NCBI RefSeq assembly: GCF_001598475.1
Contig: NZ_BCZA01000006.1
Coordinates: 124,001-188,000 of the forward strand
DNA: 64,000 nt
Direction: 5' to 3'
Origin: Pantoea agglomerans NBRC 102470
Lineage (GTDB): Bacteria; Pseudomonadota; Gammaproteobacteria; Enterobacterales; Enterobacteriaceae
Position 1 is the first letter of the stretch. Each line of letters opens with the position of its first letter. Position numbers and translations under genes: made by a program. The notes beneath the pieces are model-generated. The model made no database searches, was not told where the DNA came from, and saw only the letters and a list, made by a program, of their open reading frames with translations. Of this stretch, positions 61,660 through 64,000 are shown in pieces.

Positions 61660-64000
61660 ATGCTAAATAATGATAAGCAGGATAAAGCGTTTGCTTTATC
61701 TGAGCGCCCCTGGTATCAGCGTAGTGTGGCAGAGATATTCTCCGAACTGCAGAGCTCATCAGCAGGATTATCCACCGCCACTGCGCAGGAACGCCTGCAG
61801 AAACACGGTCCCAATGCCCTTCCGCAAAAAGCTGAGAAATCGGCTCTGCTCAAATTCATCGCGCATTTTAAAGATGTGCTGATCTATATTCTGCTGGCCG
61901 CGGCGGTGATCACCGCGATCATGGGTCACTGGGTCGATACCTTTGTCATTATCGGCGTGGCCGTTATCAACGCCCTGATCGGCTTTATTCAGGAGAATAA
62001 TGCCGAGAAGTCACTGAAAAGTATTCAGAACATGCTTGCCAGTGAAGCGATGCTGGTGCGGGATGGCAAACAGGTCACGGTCGCGACGCGCGATATTGTG
62101 GTCGGTGATGTGGTGATGTTACGCCCCGGCGATAAAATCCCGGCTGATCTGCGACTGTTTGAGGTCAATAATCTTCGGGTTGAAGAGGCGATTCTCACCG
62201 GGGAGTCGACGGTGGTGTCGAAGAACACCGATACGCTGAGCGGTGAAAAATCGCTGGGCGACCGTCTGAACCTGGCTTTTTCAGGTACTACCGTCAGTTC
62301 CGGCACCGCCGCAGGCGTGGTGATCGCCAGCGGCGGTGATACTGAGCTGGGCCATATCAACGAAATGATCAGCGGCATAAAAGAGGTTAAAACCCCGCTG
62401 CTGGTGCAGATCGACAAACTCGGTAAAGCGATCTTTTTCATCATCCTGCTGATGATGGTCGCCCTGTTTATCTTCGGCTATCTGCTGCGTGACATTCCAC
62501 CGGGCGAGCTCTCGCTGTCCGTCATCAGCCTGGCGGTTGCTGCGGTTCCGGAAGGTCTGCCTGCCATTATCTCTATCATCCTGTCGCTGGGCGTGCAGTC
62601 GATGGCGCGGACCCAGGCGATTATCCGTAAGCTGCCGACTGTTGAAACCCTGGGCGCGATGTCGGTGATCTGCTCCGATAAAACCGGCACGCTCACCATG
62701 AATGAGATGACGGTGAAAGCGGTGGTGCTGGCGAAGAGCCGCTGGCGCGTCAGCGGAAACAGCTATGAACCCAAAGGGGAGATTGTTGCTGAGCAGGGCG
62801 ACGCAAGTGGACTCTCTGCGGCACAGGATCCGCTGTTTCAGCAGTTCCTGCATGCGGTAGACACCTGTAATGAAAGCCAGCTGCGTCAGGAAAGTCAGGG
62901 ACACTGGACGATTGTTGGCGGCCCGACTGAAGGCGCGCTGAAGGTGCTGGCGGCGAAGGGTCAGACGACACCTCAGCCGGTTGAGGTGGTGAGCAAGCTG
63001 CCGTTCGATTCCCTCTATAAATATATGTCGGTCAGCTGTGTTGCAAACGGCGAATCTTATGTGCTGCTGACCGGTGCGCCAGACGTGCTGCTGACGCTAT
63101 GTCAGCAGCAGCAAACACCGGAGGGTGCAGAGCCGATAGACCGTGCGTACTGGGATGCCGCCATCACCACCTACGCCAGCGAAGGGCTGCGCACCGTTGC
63201 CGCCGCCTGGAAGAGAACCTCTGCACCCGTTACCGCGCTGGATCATGCCGATCTGAGAAGTGACATGGTGCTGCTGGGTCTGGCCTGTATGATGGATCCC
63301 CCACGTCCCGAGGCGATTGCCGCCATTGACGAGTGCCAGAAAGCGGGCATTCGCGTCAAAATGATCACCGGCGACCATCAGGAAACCGCTATGGCGATTG
63401 GTCAGATGCTGGGAATCGGCAACAGCCAGGCTGCTATCACTGGCTACCAGCTTGAACACATGAGTGACGCCGAACTGGCGGACGCGGCAAAAACCTATGA
63501 CATTTTTGCCCGCACCAGCCCGGAACACAAACTGCGTCTGGTGAAAGCGCTGGAAGCGAGCGGCGAGATCGTCGGCATGACCGGCGACGGCGTCAATGAT
63601 GCTCCGGCGCTGAAACAGGCCAACGTCGGTATTGCGATGGGTATCAAAGGCACCGAGGTGACAAAAGAGGCGGCCGATATGATTCTGGCCGACGATAACT
63701 TTGCCACCATCGCTGCGGCAGTCAAAGAGGGACGTCGGGTTTACGACAACCTCAAGAAAACCATCCTGTTTATTATGCCCACCAACCTGGCACAGGGTCT
63801 GCTGATTATTATCGCGATTCTGATGGGCAATCTGCTGCCGTTAACCCCGGTACAGATTCTGTGGATGAACATGGCAACATCCGCCACGCTGTCGTTTGGT
63901 CTGGCGTTCGAGCCTGCTGAAGCCAATGCGATGCGCCGGCCACCGCGCAATGTTAAAGCGCACGTGATGGACGCTTACGCTATCTGGCGCGTGGTGTTTG
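61660..64000 (+). CDS. P2-type cation-transporting ATPase (3' end cut by window edge)
   Basis: 780 residues in view of a P-type ATPase of about 900. The actuator TGES is at 180-183, the span-4 motif PEGLP at about 297, the phosphorylated Asp D340 in DKTGTLT, and hinge GDGVND at 642-647. PEGLP marks the P2 (Ca2+/Na+/K+-type) group and excludes heavy-metal CPx pumps. The N-terminus WYQRSVAEIFSELQSSSAGL is the cation-ATPase N-domain. ATG 61660 follows ACGAGG. Divergent from the RND side; ion specificity not assignable. Confidence 0.9.
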   Translation, partial: MLNNDKQDKAFALSERPWYQRSVAEIFSELQSSSAGLSTATAQERLQKHGPNALPQKAEKSALLKFIAHFKDVLIYILLAAAVITAIMGHWVDTFVIIGVAVINALIGFIQENNAEKSLKSIQNMLASEAMLVRDGKQVTVATRDIVVGDVVMLRPGDKIPADLRLFEVNNLRVEEAILTGESTVVSKNTDTLSGEKSLGDRLNLAFSGTTVSSGTAAGVVIASGGDTELGHINEMISGIKEVKTPLLVQIDKLGKAIFFIILLMMVALFIFGYLLRDIPPGELSLSVISLAVAAVPEGLPAIISIILSLGVQSMARTQAIIRKLPTVETLGAMSVICSDKTGTLTMNEMTVKAVVLAKSRWRVSGNSYEPKGEIVAEQGDASGLSAAQDPLFQQFLHAVDTCNESQLRQESQGHWTIVGGPTEGALKVLAAKGQTTPQPVEVVSKLPFDSLYKYMSVSCVANGESYVLLTGAPDVLLTLCQQQQTPEGAEPIDRAYWDAAITTYASEGLRTVAAAWKRTSAPVTALDHADLRSDMVLLGLACMMDPPRPEAIAAIDECQKAGIRVKMITGDHQETAMAIGQMLGIGNSQAAITGYQLEHMSDAELADAAKTYDIFARTSPEHKLRLVKALEASGEIVGMTGDGVNDAPALKQANVGIAMGIKGTEVTKEAADMILADDNFATIAAAVKEGRRVYDNLKKTILFIMPTNLAQGLLIIIAILMGNLLPLTPVQILWMNMATSATLSFGLAFEPAEANAMRRPPRNVKAHVMDAYAIWRVVF

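Noticed and set aside
1-64000. Search by eye for tRNA, rRNA, insertion sequences or integrase genes
   Set aside because: None found; no terminal inverted repeats with transposase frames and no tRNA-like cloverleaf were recognised.

Overview
The window looks like part of a large low-copy plasmid from an Erwiniaceae member, most likely Pantoea. The base composition and gene types are enterobacterial: PagP, a YcgZ/YmgA/YmgB cluster, a Sad/YneI dehydrogenase and an Lhr helicase. Near 43-48 kb sits a complete replication and partition core: a RepFIB-type RepA (46922-47851), ParA and ParB (42951-45129), many 16-bp iterons and P1-like parS motifs. I recall that the large Pantoea plasmids (LPP-1 group) carry an IncFIB-type replicon of this sort. 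The species is inference; no search was run.

Layout. 0-2.7 kb: sitABC manganese/iron uptake operon (minus strand, cut by the left edge) behind tandem MntR-like boxes. 3.0-5.4 kb: five small YmgB-family genes, including ycgZ, ymgA and ymgB look-alikes. 5.8-14.8 kb: small metabolic genes and regulators, including a CynX-type transporter/racemase/cupin operon facing a MarR regulator across a perfect 24-bp palindrome. 15.0-15.7 kb: a ParE/RelE toxin-antitoxin pair. 16.1-19.6 kb: RidA, a DUF4865/tautomerase/carboxymuconolactone decarboxylase operon facing a LysR gene, a TetR gene and a 43-residue small ORF. 19.7-26.1 kb: acetyltransferase, chemoreceptor, flavin-fold protein, VOC protein, HEAT-repeat protein and an MFS exporter. 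The exporter promoter carries the same 25-bp operator as the TetR gene 5.5 kb away. 26.2-32.6 kb: Lhr, LysR and aldo/keto reductase. 32.7-34.7 kb: pagP with a membrane-anchored alpha/beta hydrolase. 35.1-41.8 kb: a sugar porter, then a LysR-controlled operon (SDR, MFS, split transketolase), which looks like an uncharacterised carbohydrate catabolic route.

41.8-48.3 kb is the replicon: candidate parS sites left of parB, parAB, 17 direct iterons, inverted iterons on both sides of repA, and a GATC-rich segment with DnaA-like boxes. A detached copy of both signals (one parS-like palindrome and one exact iteron) lies at 34.88-34.95 kb, on the far side of the catabolic block. 48.3-57 kb: succinate semialdehyde dehydrogenase, FAD amine oxidoreductase, a CobW zinc chaperone behind a Zur-like box, an ASCH protein, an XRE regulator with azlCD, an IroE-like esterase, a DJ-1/PfpI protein and an acyltransferase. 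57-61.4 kb: an RND efflux adaptor and pump, with a 36-residue single-span protein just upstream. 61.7 kb to the end: a P2-type cation ATPase cut by the right edge.

I saw no tRNA, rRNA, insertion sequence, integrase or CRISPR array.
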